Shown here in pieces: positions 1 through 12,635 of a stretch of DNA of 64,000 bases. Numbering within the stretch: position 1 is the stretch's first letter; every line of letters begins with the position of its first letter. The stretch is from Hoplostethus atlanticus (taxonomy: Eukaryota > Chordata > Actinopteri > Trachichthyiformes > Trachichthyidae), in NCBI GenBank assembly GCA_034670405.1, contig JAXDDX010000013.1, positions 3,810,001 to 3,874,000 of the forward strand, given 5' to 3'. The notes below the pieces were generated by a model. It was not told the DNA's origin. It searched no databases and was given only the letters and a program-made list of their open reading frames with translations. The position numbers and the translations under genes were made by a program.

Positions 1-40
1 GATACTGAATTCAATAAAGTAAAACAAGTACACATACTAC

Positions 41-212
41 ACGTGCTGCACTTCCCAGAGATCACCTGTCAATCAAACAGTGTGTCCAGTACTGTGACGT
101 CTTTTACCTTGGATTTTCTGTTTGAGTTTCTGTAGGTGGCGCTCTTTCCTGTGTCTGTTCAGCCACGGTGGCTGTCGCTGCTCATGCTAACTACCCTCGA
201 CTGGTTTTGAAG
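41..212 (-). repeat. Dispersed repeat family R1, inverted copy
   Basis: Reverse complement of 4068-4275: shares TTTGATTGACAGGTGATCTC, GGGAAGTGC and the CCACCGTGGCTGAACAGAC block. No coding content; probably a short interspersed or nonautonomous DNA element. Confidence 0.8.
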
Positions 213-743
213 ATGTTGGTTTTCCACTCTCTGGACAGACAAACTACATCAATATGGTTTTCCTGTGTTTCGCGTGCGACTGGTGTGCATCTCTGTGAGA
301 CAACACACCAACACACACACGATTACTAACACAGATGCAGACCCAGCCGTTTCACCAGCTGTACTCACTAGGTTTACAAGGTTTACAAGGTTTCAAATAG
401 CTGACCCATAACCAGAATCAGAGACAATAAAATAGGGCACCTTGTGTGTGTCGTAACATGAGTGGCATTCACTTTCATAAGCTTATTTCTCTCATTCTTG
501 TCTGACAAATCATTACAAAAGATTAGGACCACCTGGACCTTGCTGAAAGCGATGATCCCTTACTAGTTTAAGTTGTTAAATCGGCTTAAATCATGAAAGG
601 GAGATGGAGCTGCTTCTAAAACAAAGTCGTTTTGTGTGAACTGCTCCTTTACCGAACAAGTCCGAACATGTTTTGTTTATTTGCTGGGCGGTGCAGAGCC
701 ATTTCTCATCCTCTATAAACATTAGAAAATTACATTAGTGAGG

Positions 744-1190
744 GAGATGGTGAAGGGGGGGGGGGAAAGAGGAAGAGGAGATGACAGAGAAAATAGAAAA
801 ATGGGGAATTAAAATGAGAGAAAAGCCAGTAAAGGGAGCAAGCGCAAGAAACAGGGCTACAGTGGAAAAAAGGTTCAATGAGAAGAAAAGGGAAAAAGTA
901 GGAGATGAGGAAGCGAGGATTAAAAGAGGAAACAAAAAACAGTGATGACAAGGACGCGGTAAATGAGGGGAGGATGAAGACGGATGAGGAGGAAGATGAG
1001 GGAGGAGTGAGGAAAGAGGATCAAATGAGAGCAAAAGGGGAGGGGGGGTGAGAAGATGGAAGGAAAAATAACGACAGAGGGAGTGGAAGAGGAGAGAGGA
1101 GAAAGAAAAGGGGAAAGGGAGGACAAAAAGTAAGCAAGGGGGGAGGAAGGAGAGGGAGGAGAGGAAGGAGAGGGTTTTGGCAGCAATGAG
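744..1190 (+). repeat. Purine-rich low-complexity tract
   Basis: Nearly 450 bases dominated by A and G on the plus strand (GGAGGA, AAGAGG, GGGGGG). The minus-strand Ser/Pro/Leu ORFs over it are composition artefacts. Confidence 0.85.
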
Positions 1191-1310
1191 TTTCCATTAC
1201 TGGCAAAATAAACCAATACCATATGACTAATCACCGAGCAGGAATTTACTACAACACACACGAAAACAAAAATGACTAATAACAGCAAGAAGGAGGGGGG
1301 GGAGAGAGAG

Positions 1311-1344
<34 letters not shown>

Positions 1345-2424
1345 TAAAGCTAAGTGTCATGTGTATGATGCTCTGATGAAGGCATATGTGTGGAGCAGAT
1401 GTTTGCAGACTGGGACTTCATCCAGCGGGTGTATTGTCAAATGAAGTGTGTTAACGGTGGTACAGCCCCTATACAACACATACAACACACTGTACTGTTG
1501 TTTTGAAGCTCATTGTAAAATGAGTGACAACGTGACTGACGTGCAAAGACGCCAAATAAATGGAGGCAAACCAACAAAATCAGAGCAATGGGGAAAAACA
1601 CACACAGTTTGAGTTGGACGTCGTGACCTTTAGAAAGAAAGCAAGAAAGAAAGCAATAAAACAAAATGGCGAGGGAGACAGAGAGCCAGTGTCGTGCCGA
1701 GTCAAACAGGCAACAGGCCAACACACAGGAAATGAAGCACACCAAGACACACAAACACAGACAACAGAACAAAAGCCCAAACTGTAACGGCCTCATGCAA
1801 ACTCAATCTAATACACAAAACCCAGCACCAATTCTAGATACCACTGGCACTGCATGCACACAAACATACCAACCCTGGCCAAACAAACACGGAGGTTTTG
1901 ATGTGTTCATGTGATCCTGCCGCGTTCAGCATGTCACTGAAGCAGAGAACAAGATTTCTGCAACTAATGAGGATCTGAAGTTGCCTTTCCAAAGCCAAAA
2001 TGTTATACATGAGGATGTTTCCAGAAAGCCTCTCTGACGGGAAGAGCTGTGATGTCCCCCATTAATTGGGGTAAAAAAGTGTCAAAAGTGTCTCCATGAG
2101 CTGTCCATGTGATGTCTGGAAGCCTTTGGTGGTAACCTTTACAGAGCAGCTGATGGATCGTCAGCAGTTCGTCAGAGTGCACATTTCTCTACGATTCAAA
2201 GAGCTTGTGGTGTTTGGCTAGCAGGTAGAAGATTCACTTCAAGTTCCCTGGTTTCCTGATGAGGTAAGTTGTGTAACTGTACAGCATGAGAGTTTGATTT
2301 AGGTTTGGTGTATCACTCCTTGGCCCCAAATGGCAGCAAGAGGCAACCGTTTCAATTTTGACTTCGATACCCAGAAATCCCGGTATCCTGCTAACATGAT
2401 GTCAGTAAACTAAACGTCTTCTTC

Positions 2425-2805
2425 TCAGAGTACGTCCACACTAACCCGTTTAACTTTGACAATGGCGTTTTCGGGTCTAGCCTTTTCAAAAAGCTCGCCG
2501 TCCACACTAGATCACCAAAAACGCATACCTCCTTCCGTGGGCATGTGCAGACCACTCGGCCGCTCGGCTGGTGAAACGTCATCGTTTTCCGAAGTCTCCC
2601 TAGTGTGGACGGGAGGCCAAAACAGAGAGATAAGTATGTTTTCATTGGCGAGTCCTCTGGACAGGGCGATCGCTGGCTGCTGTTTCTATTTCGCTCTGAA
2701 GTTCAGTTCCTGTGTGAAGATTTCCCACCGGTGACCGTACCTGACAGCAGAATTTAGTGAAGCTACAACGTCTAGTTTAGTGTGGATGGGACGCTCTCTG
2801 TGATT
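2425..2805. mobile_element. Nonautonomous DNA element (MITE-like)
   Basis: CGTCCACACTAACCCGTTTA at 2430 and inverted TAGTGTGGATGGGACG at the right end near 2777-2795, with internal CCGTCCACACTAGATC (2499) and CTAGTGTGGACGGGAGG (2609). The GTTTTCGG/CGTTTTCCG composition is like fish MITEs carrying GTCCACAC ends. Confidence 0.55.
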
Positions 2806-3194
2806 GAGGTTGAACAGACGGCTGGACTTTCCCCTGTGCAGCTTTAATCCTTTACTGAGGAAGTAACATTAGTGTGTGTAAACATCGGTCATTACGTTGT
2901 AGTAGTGAGCTATTATTATCGGTGATTTGAAAGACGTTTCAGCTGTAGGAGGATTTCCTTCATAGAGAGAGGTCATGAACTGAAAGACAAAAAGCAGGTA
3001 AGAGAAGAGAACAGAAAGTGAAAGACGGGACGTGAAGGAGGCAGAGAGAGAGAAGGAAGGGGAAAGGTTGCTGCTCAAGTGTTTGCTCTGAGTAACAAGA
3101 GACGATAAAGAGGTTGGATGAGGGGGAGGGGAGGAGTGAGGAAGAGTTTCAGAGTTGAACAGGTCAACCAGCAGGTTAATGGGCTGTCTGGGGA

Positions 3195-3393
3195 CACACA
3201 CACACACACACACACACACGGACACACACACGGACACACACACACGGACACACACACGGACGGACACACACACACGGACGGACACACACACGACACACAC
3301 ACACACCTTGAAGTGTGTCACTTCACCAGGTAAGCTTCTCATGTAACTGAGTCACATTAGTTCTGGGGAAATTGATTGTAACTGATTTGAGAG

Positions 3394-3460
<67 letters not shown>
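3195..3460 (+). repeat. (AC)n / ACGGAC array followed by (TG)n
   Basis: An AC repeat with regular GGAC interruptions (3195-3304) and, after 90 bases, a pure TG run (3396-3460). The two opposite-strand-complementary repeats could pair in single strands. Confidence 0.9.
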
Positions 3461-3461
<1 letters not shown>

Positions 3462-3582
3462 TTACTCTCTCTGCCCTCATGTAGCCAAATGGGAAGCACT
3501 TGACAAACATTACCAAGAGCGTCAACAGAAAAACAACCACCTCTAGCTCCACCCACCTTTACTCCCAACCTCTCCCTCTCTG

Positions 3583-3720
3583 TGCTTTTGATTTAACCTT
3601 CATTTAACCAGGTTAAAGAATCTCCTTTTCAATGGAGACTTGGCCAAGACAAACCGAAAGGCTGCAGATCAAACCAGCAGGCTAGCGGGCCAAACCTATT
3701 CATAGTGATAATCTGCAACA
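3583..3720 (+). repeat. Dispersed repeat (TTAACCAGGTTAAAGAATCTC type)
   Basis: CTTCATTTAACCAGGTTAAA, TCTCCTTTTCAATGGAGACT and TGGCCAAGAC form a pattern common in fish intergenic DNA. Confidence 0.6.
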
Positions 3721-4065
3721 TGTTCATGTAAATAAGGGGAATAAATCCATTTCGCTACTTCCTATCGCTGCCTGATACAACACAGTGAGCCAACCTCAGT
3801 GTTGCCAAGTTTGCAACTGTTGCTAGATTTAGCGACTTTTTCAGACCACCCACACACACACCAGTGACTCCCAAAGCATTTGGCAACAAATCTGTACAGC
3901 TGATGCCGATTTGCACTACTTGTGTAATCCAAAAGAAATCTGATGATCGCAGCACTCCCCATACAGCCCCCCCTCACCGTTCAACCTGTAACTTAAACCT
4001 ATACCAACCAGTTACCATTTCATTCAAGTGTTTCCATTTGCTGTTCTAAACACCCGGTGTCAGGT

Positions 4066-4275
4066 AGGTCTTTCCTGGGAAAAATCCTTTGCCGCACAGG
4101 AAGTGATGCCGTTTACATTTTCAGTTTGTTTGGAATAAACTAGAAGAAGAGCTGGGTAGTTAGCATGAGCGGCGATAGCCACCGTGGCTGAACAGACACA
4201 GAAAAAATACATCACAGCGCTGGACACACTGTTTGATTGACAGGTGATCTCTGGGAAGTGCTGTGCAGAAACTAA
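4066..4275 (+). repeat. Dispersed repeat family R1, direct copy
   Basis: Begins TCTTTCCTGGGAAAAATCCT, continues with AGCATGAGCGGCGATAGCC and ends TGTTTGATTGACAGGTGATC TCTGGGAAGTGC. Matching copies at 41-212 (inverted) and 25718-26095 (split). Confidence 0.8.
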
Positions 4276-4701
4276 AAAAAAAAAATGCAATCTCGCTGAC
4301 GACCACTTACAGATGCCTCGTCTGTAATCAGGTGTGTGTGGGGTGAGCAGTGTGTTCATCATTATCACTGCACGAACCGGGACGTGTTGATTGCACGAAA
4401 AGATTCAATAAATAACCTTTGTTGAAACTAGCGGTGTTAAAAAAGAGAAGCTGAAATTGAAATGAAAACCCCCGCTCAGACTTGTTTCATGTGAATTAGT
4501 GGGCTGCCTATTTTTATACTGCACAAACACTATGGGGCAGAAGACGCAGCCATGGCACCAAAACAGAAAGATCCAACTGTGAAAAATGGATAAAAAAAAA
4601 TTGCCATGAGAACACGAACACACACACACACACACACAAATTAAATTCTGTCTCTAAAATGGTACACAGCTAGGGTTGACAACAAAAAAAAACAGAAAGA
4701 T

Positions 4702-4703
<2 letters not shown>

Positions 4704-4776
<73 letters not shown>
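4704..4776 (+). repeat. (GT)36 microsatellite
   Basis: Pure GT run of 73 bases; ORFs over it are repeat artefacts. Confidence 0.97.
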
Positions 4777-4777
<1 letters not shown>

Positions 4778-4779
4778 CC

Positions 4780-6480
4780 ATCAACCAGCTGTCTTTCCAC
4801 AAGTGTTAGGAGATAGAGAAAGAACGGAAGATAACACCTCAGGCCGAGTGTTAACTCAAACAGAGAAAGGTCACACCATCCTCTTGTCCCGTGTGTGATG
4901 CCACCATGAAGGTGTGTCAATGTGTATGTAAGTGCACCATTGTTAGTCAGGTCATCACACACACACACACACAATATACCAGAGGCAACGAAATGCCATG
5001 CTGTAGAGCCATCAGGTCATGGTTGACTATCTGGTGCTTTCATCTCATGTGACAACTCAGCAAAGCATCTCAGTTCTTGATCCTGTCAGTTGTTTTCATT
5101 ATTGACATTTATGTTGAAGTTATGGTGCGAACTAAAAAAGGAGCAGGCTCTATAATTATAAACCACTCCAAACATGCTTACTGTGAACGCACCCCTTAGC
5201 AAAGAAATAGTTCAAGCCTTTCCACGAAAAACCCACACAGAGTCTCTTATCTCTAAATACTGTCTGTGGACCTTTTCTACCCCGCTGGTATTTCTGAGTG
5301 ACAGTTATCCGACGTTTCTCCCACAGACGGATGTCAGGGTCAGATCTCGTCAATGCGTCAGCGGGGCAAAAGGTCAAGCAGCGTGGAGGAACCCTGCCTG
5401 TAAATAAGAGTTCAGTCTGGGCAAAGGTCATATGTGATACAGATATTGTATACTGCCTGCATGAAATGGAAGTGTGCCAATAATGTTGGCCAGAACTGGA
5501 CGTGTGTCTAGTTTGGAAGAACACGGTTACTGTTTAATGCTTTTACTAAAGATCGTGTATCATTCAGGCAGCGTTTATTTGAATGAGTATTTATTGTACT
5601 TATTGTGTTATGATTTTTTATTATTATTAGGGGTCTGCAGGTCTGGAACCCGATTGTTTTGTTAGGATTTTTCTTCTTTTTCTGCCTTAAGACGATCTGT
5701 ACCTCAAAGTCCTAGAGCAATCAAATGTGGTGGCAAGGTTGCAAATCTCCCCCGCTACTGATCGGCCAGATGGTCACGCTATAACAAGTAACATTACATT
5801 TTGGCCAATAACTCCTGAACCGTAAGGCCTACAATCCAATTTCCCCCCCCCCCCCGCAGATTCCTCGGCTCAGGTCGCATCCATTGCGCATACTGGTTTT
5901 CATTCCCAACAAAATAGCTTTTTTTGCCATTTTGAACTTTACAGTGAGTTCTGAAAAGCCAAGTTATTTAGCTTTATTTGATACTTCTAACTGTTTGGCC
6001 ATGAAGCACAAAAAATATTATTATTATCGTTACCCCGGGTTTCAACGGAGAGATTTAATGTCCCATGGTCTGAATAAAAATGAAAGAATTCTTTCATGAA
6101 AATGTTCAAATTTAAAGATATTGAATATCAGCTATTATCAGCTTTAATCCAAACATATGGGTCAAACCCCATACTTAACAACAGAAACATACTGTGTTGA
6201 CATGTGTTGCAATGTGTGTTTTTGTCTCAAACACATGACACACAGATGACTTGGAAATGCTGTCAGGACTGAAAGGACTTCAAGCTATGAAACTGCTGAG
6301 TGGTGAAGGGGGGGGGCAGCCAATGAGTCAGCCTGTGATGACTGTGACGGGAATAACATGCCGAGATAAAAAAAAAACAATGTCGTTGTGGCCAGGAATG
6401 ATAGCGGGGAGGATAAAGGGATAAAAGACTTGATGGTCAAGCAAACTGATTCGGCCCATATGAAGGAGAAGAAACAGGGG
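4780..6480. other. Noncoding stretch, nothing recognised
   Basis: Mixed unique sequence with a C run (5840-5856) and no ORF that resembles a protein. Confidence 0.6.
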
Positions 6481-6488
6481 GATGGAGG

Positions 6489-6552
<64 letters not shown>
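6489..6552 (+). repeat. (GA)n microsatellite
   Basis: Sixty-four bases of pure GA. Confidence 0.97.
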
Positions 6553-6555
<3 letters not shown>

Positions 6556-6847
6556 AGAAGGAGAAAACGATAGAAAGACGGATGAGAAAAACAAACCTAA
6601 ATTAGAGGAACCAATGAAAAAAAAGGAAGTGGACAGATATTGAATTAAGTGGAAACACAAAGTCACACATTTAAGTAAAACAAGCTTTATTCACTCTAAC
6701 CAGAGACTGTCAGAACTTAACAAATCAAATAACTAAATCAAGCTCAAAAAACCACAAGCAGGTGTTTAAAAGAGAAAGTGGAGTCTGAAAGCAAGGCACC
6801 TTTCAGGCTCTACCTATCTGAACAAACACACTGAATGGTCAAGGACA

Positions 6848-6869
6848 GACACACAGACACACACACACA

Positions 6870-6908
<39 letters not shown>
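6848..6908 (+). repeat. (AC)n microsatellite
   Basis: AC repeat with a few AGAC interruptions at its left end. Confidence 0.95.
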
Positions 6909-6910
<2 letters not shown>

Positions 6911-7700
6911 GCCACTGTTTCCACAGCAAACACAACCTTCGGACGCTCGCAGCAGAAGCCCAAACAGAGATTACACACACACACTTCGTTGCTAATGGGC
7001 AGCAGTACACACACACACACAGACTGCTGCTAGGGAAACAAACTGACGCCTCCGCTGCTTTCGGAGGAACACCACTCACTCAAACTTTCTGGAAACAGAA
7101 AAAAAAACACCCGTCCTTTCAGACCGATGACCTTGGAGGTGTGAAATCAGCCTCTACATGTTCGGTGGTGCTGAGATCATGAAGCTCGCTCGGCGTACAA
7201 AAGAACAATGAAGAAAGAAAAAGAAAAAGATCTGGCTTGGGCCCTGTAATGCGCATCCATCCCTCAGTTTGGCGCACCTACAGTCATCCTGCAATAAAGC
7301 CCACACAATGGCCTAACAAAAACTAGCATCGTAAGTAATTGAAAGCATTGTATGAAATTAAATGGGTATAGAAAATGATGGGTAGAGTCATTAGACTGAG
7401 GGCTATTGTAACTGTCCTCCCCCGTTCCTTTTTTTGTCTTCGCTTCTCCGTTCCTTTCATGTTTTATATTCTTTAGCGGGCGTGCAGCGGCCTTTTATTC
7501 GTTTAATGATTACTCTGTCTATTTGGAGAGCAACGCCTCGCATCTCCGACTGACTGACGTGGCCCTGAATTAACAGAGAGAGAGAGACGGAGAGAGAGAC
7601 AGAGAGAGAGAGAGCGTTAGAGCAATTTACCCAGGCAGCTAAATGGCCATGCACACTTCCCACTCTTCGCTCAGCAGCAAAATATCTATCATCACAAACT

Positions 7701-7701
<1 letters not shown>

Positions 7702-7747
<46 letters not shown>

Positions 7748-7759
7748 GTGTGTGTGTGT
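7702..7759 (+). repeat. (GT)n microsatellite
   Basis: GT run with one GC interruption. Confidence 0.95.
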
Positions 7760-9830
7760 CAGTATCAGTAGGCATGGTGATGAAGTAAAGGGCATCTGGG
7801 GTAAAATAAATGATGCTTGATGGCTTGGCAGACTGCAGACATTGTGCTCTTGGGGGTTTTCTAAAGCGTGCTGCCTGACAAAACTGACTTACAAATTGCT
7901 CCATAAAATAAGACAATGTGATCTGACTTGATGCGACGCATTTCTCTATCAGACTGTCCCTCCCTGGGCTTGTAAAGTTGAGGGAAGAAAGGCGCAATGA
8001 CAGGAACAATCTGCAAATATCTGCGAATTGGCCGTTTTCAGTTTTATTTGCGGGAAAAAGCGTCTTGGAGAGGCAAGGTTTCTGCACACAGAGCGTCTAA
8101 GAAATGGTTTTGACTCCCTTCTGACTTGAACTGGCCTTGCTACTGACAATGAACAGGAGCAAACAGGAACCTGCTGCAGATTTCAGTGAAAGAGTGCTCA
8201 TGGACCACCACTTTAACGTTGTTGCACACGGCAAGTATTAGCACAATGCTATCTTAGATTAATGTTGACTCAAGCGCAGTAGCAGGACAGTGCATCACAT
8301 ACTATGGAGACTACACACATCACAACATGCACATGCATCCTATAGCTGGGTGCCTTCAAAAGAGTGTGGTTGCAGCGGTACAGGGGGAGTGTAATGAGGT
8401 CTACATCAAAAAAACACTGTAACAAACTTGAAAGGAGCGATCAGTCAGATAGACTTCTTAAATCCCCGACAACATGATAATGAGAGCAACAAGTTAGCAG
8501 CTGGCCAAATATAGCAGAGCACGGCTTGTCCTCATATAAACTGGCCTAAATCAGCTGCTCCCAGCAGAGTAGGACCAAGACACAAATACTTCACATGGGC
8601 TGTTTTGGTGCCAAAGTGGTGGGGTTTGACAAAAAGACAGAAAAGCATTTGAGAGTGAATTTAGTACACTGTTCTGTGACTGACTGGTATCCAAACCAGG
8701 TTAAGATGAACACTAACAATTAAGGGTATCTGCAGGTTTCAGGAAGCTACATTTGAGACTTTTTAAGACCTTTATAACGCTACCTGGATTTGAACTTAAA
8801 AAACAAAATGAAGAAGCAACGCTGCAGGTGAGATGACTTGAACTGAAACATAGCTCATAAATGCACAAGCTGGGGGACTTTTTACATCTTAAATTACAGG
8901 ATGAGTCTTTGCAAAAGAAGGATGAACCAGTATGGAGGTGGCGGTGCATTCCCAGTAGGAAGCACAAAACCAGCACAGCCCGAGGACAGCTCTGGCTCTA
9001 AACACATTTGAATTCAACTTGAGCGTCACTTTGTCGCTGCATGTGGTCCCGCATCGGCGTATCTTACACCAGGCTACATTTTAAATTACCAAAAGATCAA
9101 TGTCAATTAAATAGGGCAAAAAAACGCAAGGGAATTTCCACCAGCGATTCATATTTAAGGCCTGAAGGCAACGAAAACAAATTCTTCCTATCCTTTTCCT
9201 AAATTATGTTCTCTCCTGTGCTTAACTCATAATAGTGACTTACTAACTGAAGGAAAAGGCTTCAGGGGGGTCCTTTTCAGAGTATTGTTTCCCCTACTGT
9301 GCGTAACTCAATATAATGAGTTTTCTAAGTTCCACCACATATATCTTTTATCTGAAAATCAATCAATTATGACAAATAATAGTCATACGGGCGAATAACT
9401 ACATAAAAAAAGTATCTTGGTAAAACTGTTCTTATTATCTTGAGATTTATTATATTATATTTTACATGGGACATTTTCATCCTTCTGTTAGTCATTATAG
9501 TGACTTCAGCACAGGAGAGAAAATAGTTTTAGCAGAATTCAGGAAAAGGATCCCCCAAGAGAAACTTTTTTTTCAGGGCTTCCACAGATTCAGCTGATCA
9601 CCGATCCCTGGTGTATTCGCCCCAATCGCCCGACCGTGCTGCTGAGCTGAAAATATTTACAAACCCTTTGCTCTACACCTACAGAGTCTGAAAACAGGCG
9701 GGGTTTACGTCCCCGAGCTTCGATCTGCTCCACCGCTGTTTGAAATATTTTGCAGACAAACCAGCTGCAGCATTGTGAACGTCAAGAGGTAAACAGTGAC
9801 TTCAGAAGGCACAGCTGGCAACTGGAGGGC
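7760..9830. other. Noncoding stretch, nothing recognised
   Basis: No splice-bounded coding segments found; short ORFs lack protein character. A short AC/GCAC tract lies at 9848-9890. Confidence 0.6.
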
Positions 9831-10150
9831 AACGGACGGTAAACACAGCACGCACGCACACACACACACGCACGCACACACACACACTCGCGTCAACAAT
9901 GTAAGATAAACCTAAACCCCAACAACAAGGCACTAGCTATTATAGCCTTTACTGACCCACCCAAGATGGTTATTTCCTGGTGTGTTGTTTACTTGGGCTA
10001 CGATTGGCCGTTCGCGAGTGCTTACTCAGGCTTTCATTGGCCAATCAGAAGGAAGCATGCTGGGGGATGGAATGTCACCTGGGCCTGTAATTGGTCTAGG
10101 TGGGAGTCCAGGCAACAGATGGTTCTGTTTAGGGAGGTCTATCCACGGAG

Positions 10151-10158
10151 AACACACA

Positions 10159-10223
<65 letters not shown>

Positions 10224-10321
10224 GTCACTACATGTTGAATCCTAACTAACCCCTAACCATGAAAGGATTGGCAAAAACAAATCTCCATTTTGGATGATTT
10301 TCTTCATCTTGAAAGCCAGAA

Positions 10322-10390
<69 letters not shown>
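10151..10390 (+). repeat. Two (AC)n microsatellites
   Basis: AC runs at 10151-10219 and 10325-10390, separated by about 105 bases of unique sequence; a shorter one follows at 10481-10504. Confidence 0.95.
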
Positions 10391-10392
<2 letters not shown>

Positions 10393-11596
10393 TCAAAAAA
10401 GAATGAGAAAGTGCTTACAATGCAAATCAGAAACAGAGCATGTACACCAAGAAGAAAACATGATGTCATGCCAAGAACGACGCACACACACACACACACA
10501 CACACTCAAGGAAAACCAAACAAACAAAGCCACTGGAACATATGTACCACTCTGTAGTTGGAAGTGTGTGAATGCCTGGGTGACTGTGTTCGAGCGCTCT
10601 GTGCCATTGACCCCCTAACCTTTCAACTCTGACCTCTGGATGTCTAGCGGTCTTTTCCGGTGTTAAATCACTGCAACATGGAGAAAGAGACAAAAGTCTG
10701 ATGTGTTTATGCCCCGCCTCTCTTCCCTCTTTTCTAAGTTATGAAACGGGATTTGATTTAGGATTTCACTTCGGAGGCTGAAGGGATCTCGCTTCCAAAA
10801 AGGACAAACAGCCTCATTTGTATGTTTCTTGGCACCTAAGAGATGTGGACCTTGTTTTAGTTGCTTCTCTGTGGAAGTAAATACAGCCACGTGGTTTTGA
10901 TAGAGGCAGAATAGGTTAATAGGCTTCACGGCTGGGCTGGTATATTGGATTAACTGTACACCGCAGTTATAATAAAAACACTAACACTAATGACACCGGT
11001 TTCTATTCCCTGACTAACCAAATCTGCTAAATGTCCAGAATGTGTAAAGTTAAATCCTCAGTGTTGGATAAAAGTTTTTTGCAGCAAAGCAAAACACGGT
11101 GGTCAAGCGATTTACCCATAATGCAACTTTTAATCTGACTCTGACAAACACCACGGTGTCCGACATTAAACACTTTTGTGTGTAGGTTCAGGCTCTGTGT
11201 GTTCATTCAAAACGTACTCACTCACACGGTGGATCATGTTTGCGATTCATCATGAAGTGCAGAAATCAGATTACATGAGAGCATAATGAAGCATAGTCTC
11301 AGAGGCAGAGACAGACAGATATAACCAAGGCAGTAAAATGTTATGGTCTCGGTGTGGCAGGAGACGGTTAATGATTTATCTGGCAAAGTAAAACCGACAT
11401 TTGGCGCTTGGCTGGTGGCAATTTTGGACTATGGCTGAAGGGTTGCAGCGGACTATATAAATATTGAACACGGGTGACGCTGCCATCTTCTCGTTACACA
11501 CCAGTGAGTCGATCTAAGAGATACCTTCCAAAAAAGGTGGGATGAGCCAGGTGCAGTCCTGTTCATAGCAGCTTCTCTGTGATAGCAGACAGCAGC

Positions 11597-12635
11597 AGAA
11601 TAAAGTTTGTGAACCCTTTTTGAACAACCTGCATTCACAGAGCGTTGCCCTGATATTCTCCCGGAGAATTTCCTGAAACAATTTGGAATTCATTGATCCC
11701 CTGATGATTGAAGCTGTCCAGGCCCTGGGGCAGCAAAGCCCCAAACCATGAACCCCCTCCACCGGGCTTCACGGTTGGGATGATTTCGCAGCTGGAATGC
11801 AGTGGTTTTTCTCCTCCAAACAAACATAAAACAAACATAAAATGTTGGTCTCATCTGGCCACAGAGCATTGTTCCAGTAGCCTTGTGGGACATCTAGGTG
11901 GTCTTTGGCAAACTTCAGACAGGCAGCCATGTTTTTAATGGAGAGCAGTGGCTTCCTCCTTGGTATCCTCCCATGAACACCACTCTTGTTTGGTGTTTTT
12001 CTTATTGTGGACTTGTGGACTCAGATGTTAGAAAGGTCAAGAGATGCCTGCAGATCCTGAGCAATTATCTTAGGGTTCTTTGTCATCTCCTTGACCATTA
12101 TGCGGTGTGCTCTTTGTGGACGTCCACTCCTACGGAGAGCAGCAATGGCACTGGATTTTCTCCATTTCGAAACAATCTGTCTGAGTGTAGACTGAAGGAG
12201 GCCCAAGTCTTTGGAAATGCTTTTGCAGCCTTTTCCAGCCTTATGAGCCTCAACAACTCTTCTCCGGAGGTCCTCTGAAATGTCTTTTGACTGGGGCATA
12301 TTCCACTTCAACAGATCTCTTTTTGGAGAGCAGACTCTGTTGGTAACCAAACTTTGTGTGTTTTTATATGACAGGACACCTTTAACCCACCTGAATGTCA
12401 CCTCATGGATTGATCACCTGAAGTAATTATCCTAGAGGTTAACATACTTTTTACAGCTTAGGCTGTTAATGTTTGAACAATATGTTCAATAAAAACACGT
12501 AAAAGGTGTTTGTTAAATCACATTGTGTTTATCTGTTGTTACGACTTAGATGAAAATCAGACCATACTGTAGGAGCCATTTATGCAGGAATGCAGGTAAT
12601 TCAAAAGGGTTCACAAACTTTTTCTCACCACTGTA
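11597..12635 (-). pseudogene. Tc1-like transposon with broken transposase
   Basis: The minus strand encodes a Tc1/mariner transposase N-terminus from ATG at 12299 (MPQSKDISEDLRRRVVEAHK, a paired-like HTH), then SGRPQRAHR and KEMTKNPK. A later segment (about 11840-11640) reads FMVWGFAAPGPGQ and MNSKLFQEILREN in other frames. The C-terminal catalytic part is missing and frames are broken. Right end matches Tc1-type termini (reverse strand tacagtggtgagaaaaagtt at 12635); the left end carries an inverted partial copy (aaagtttgtgaaccctttt, from about 11602). Defective remnant. Confidence 0.85.

Noticed and set aside
3118..3568. His/Thr-rich and Val/Cys-rich ORFs on both strands
   Set aside because: Direct products of the AC/GT microsatellites; the same occurs at 4.7, 10.2, 28.8, 31.4 and 50.2 kb.
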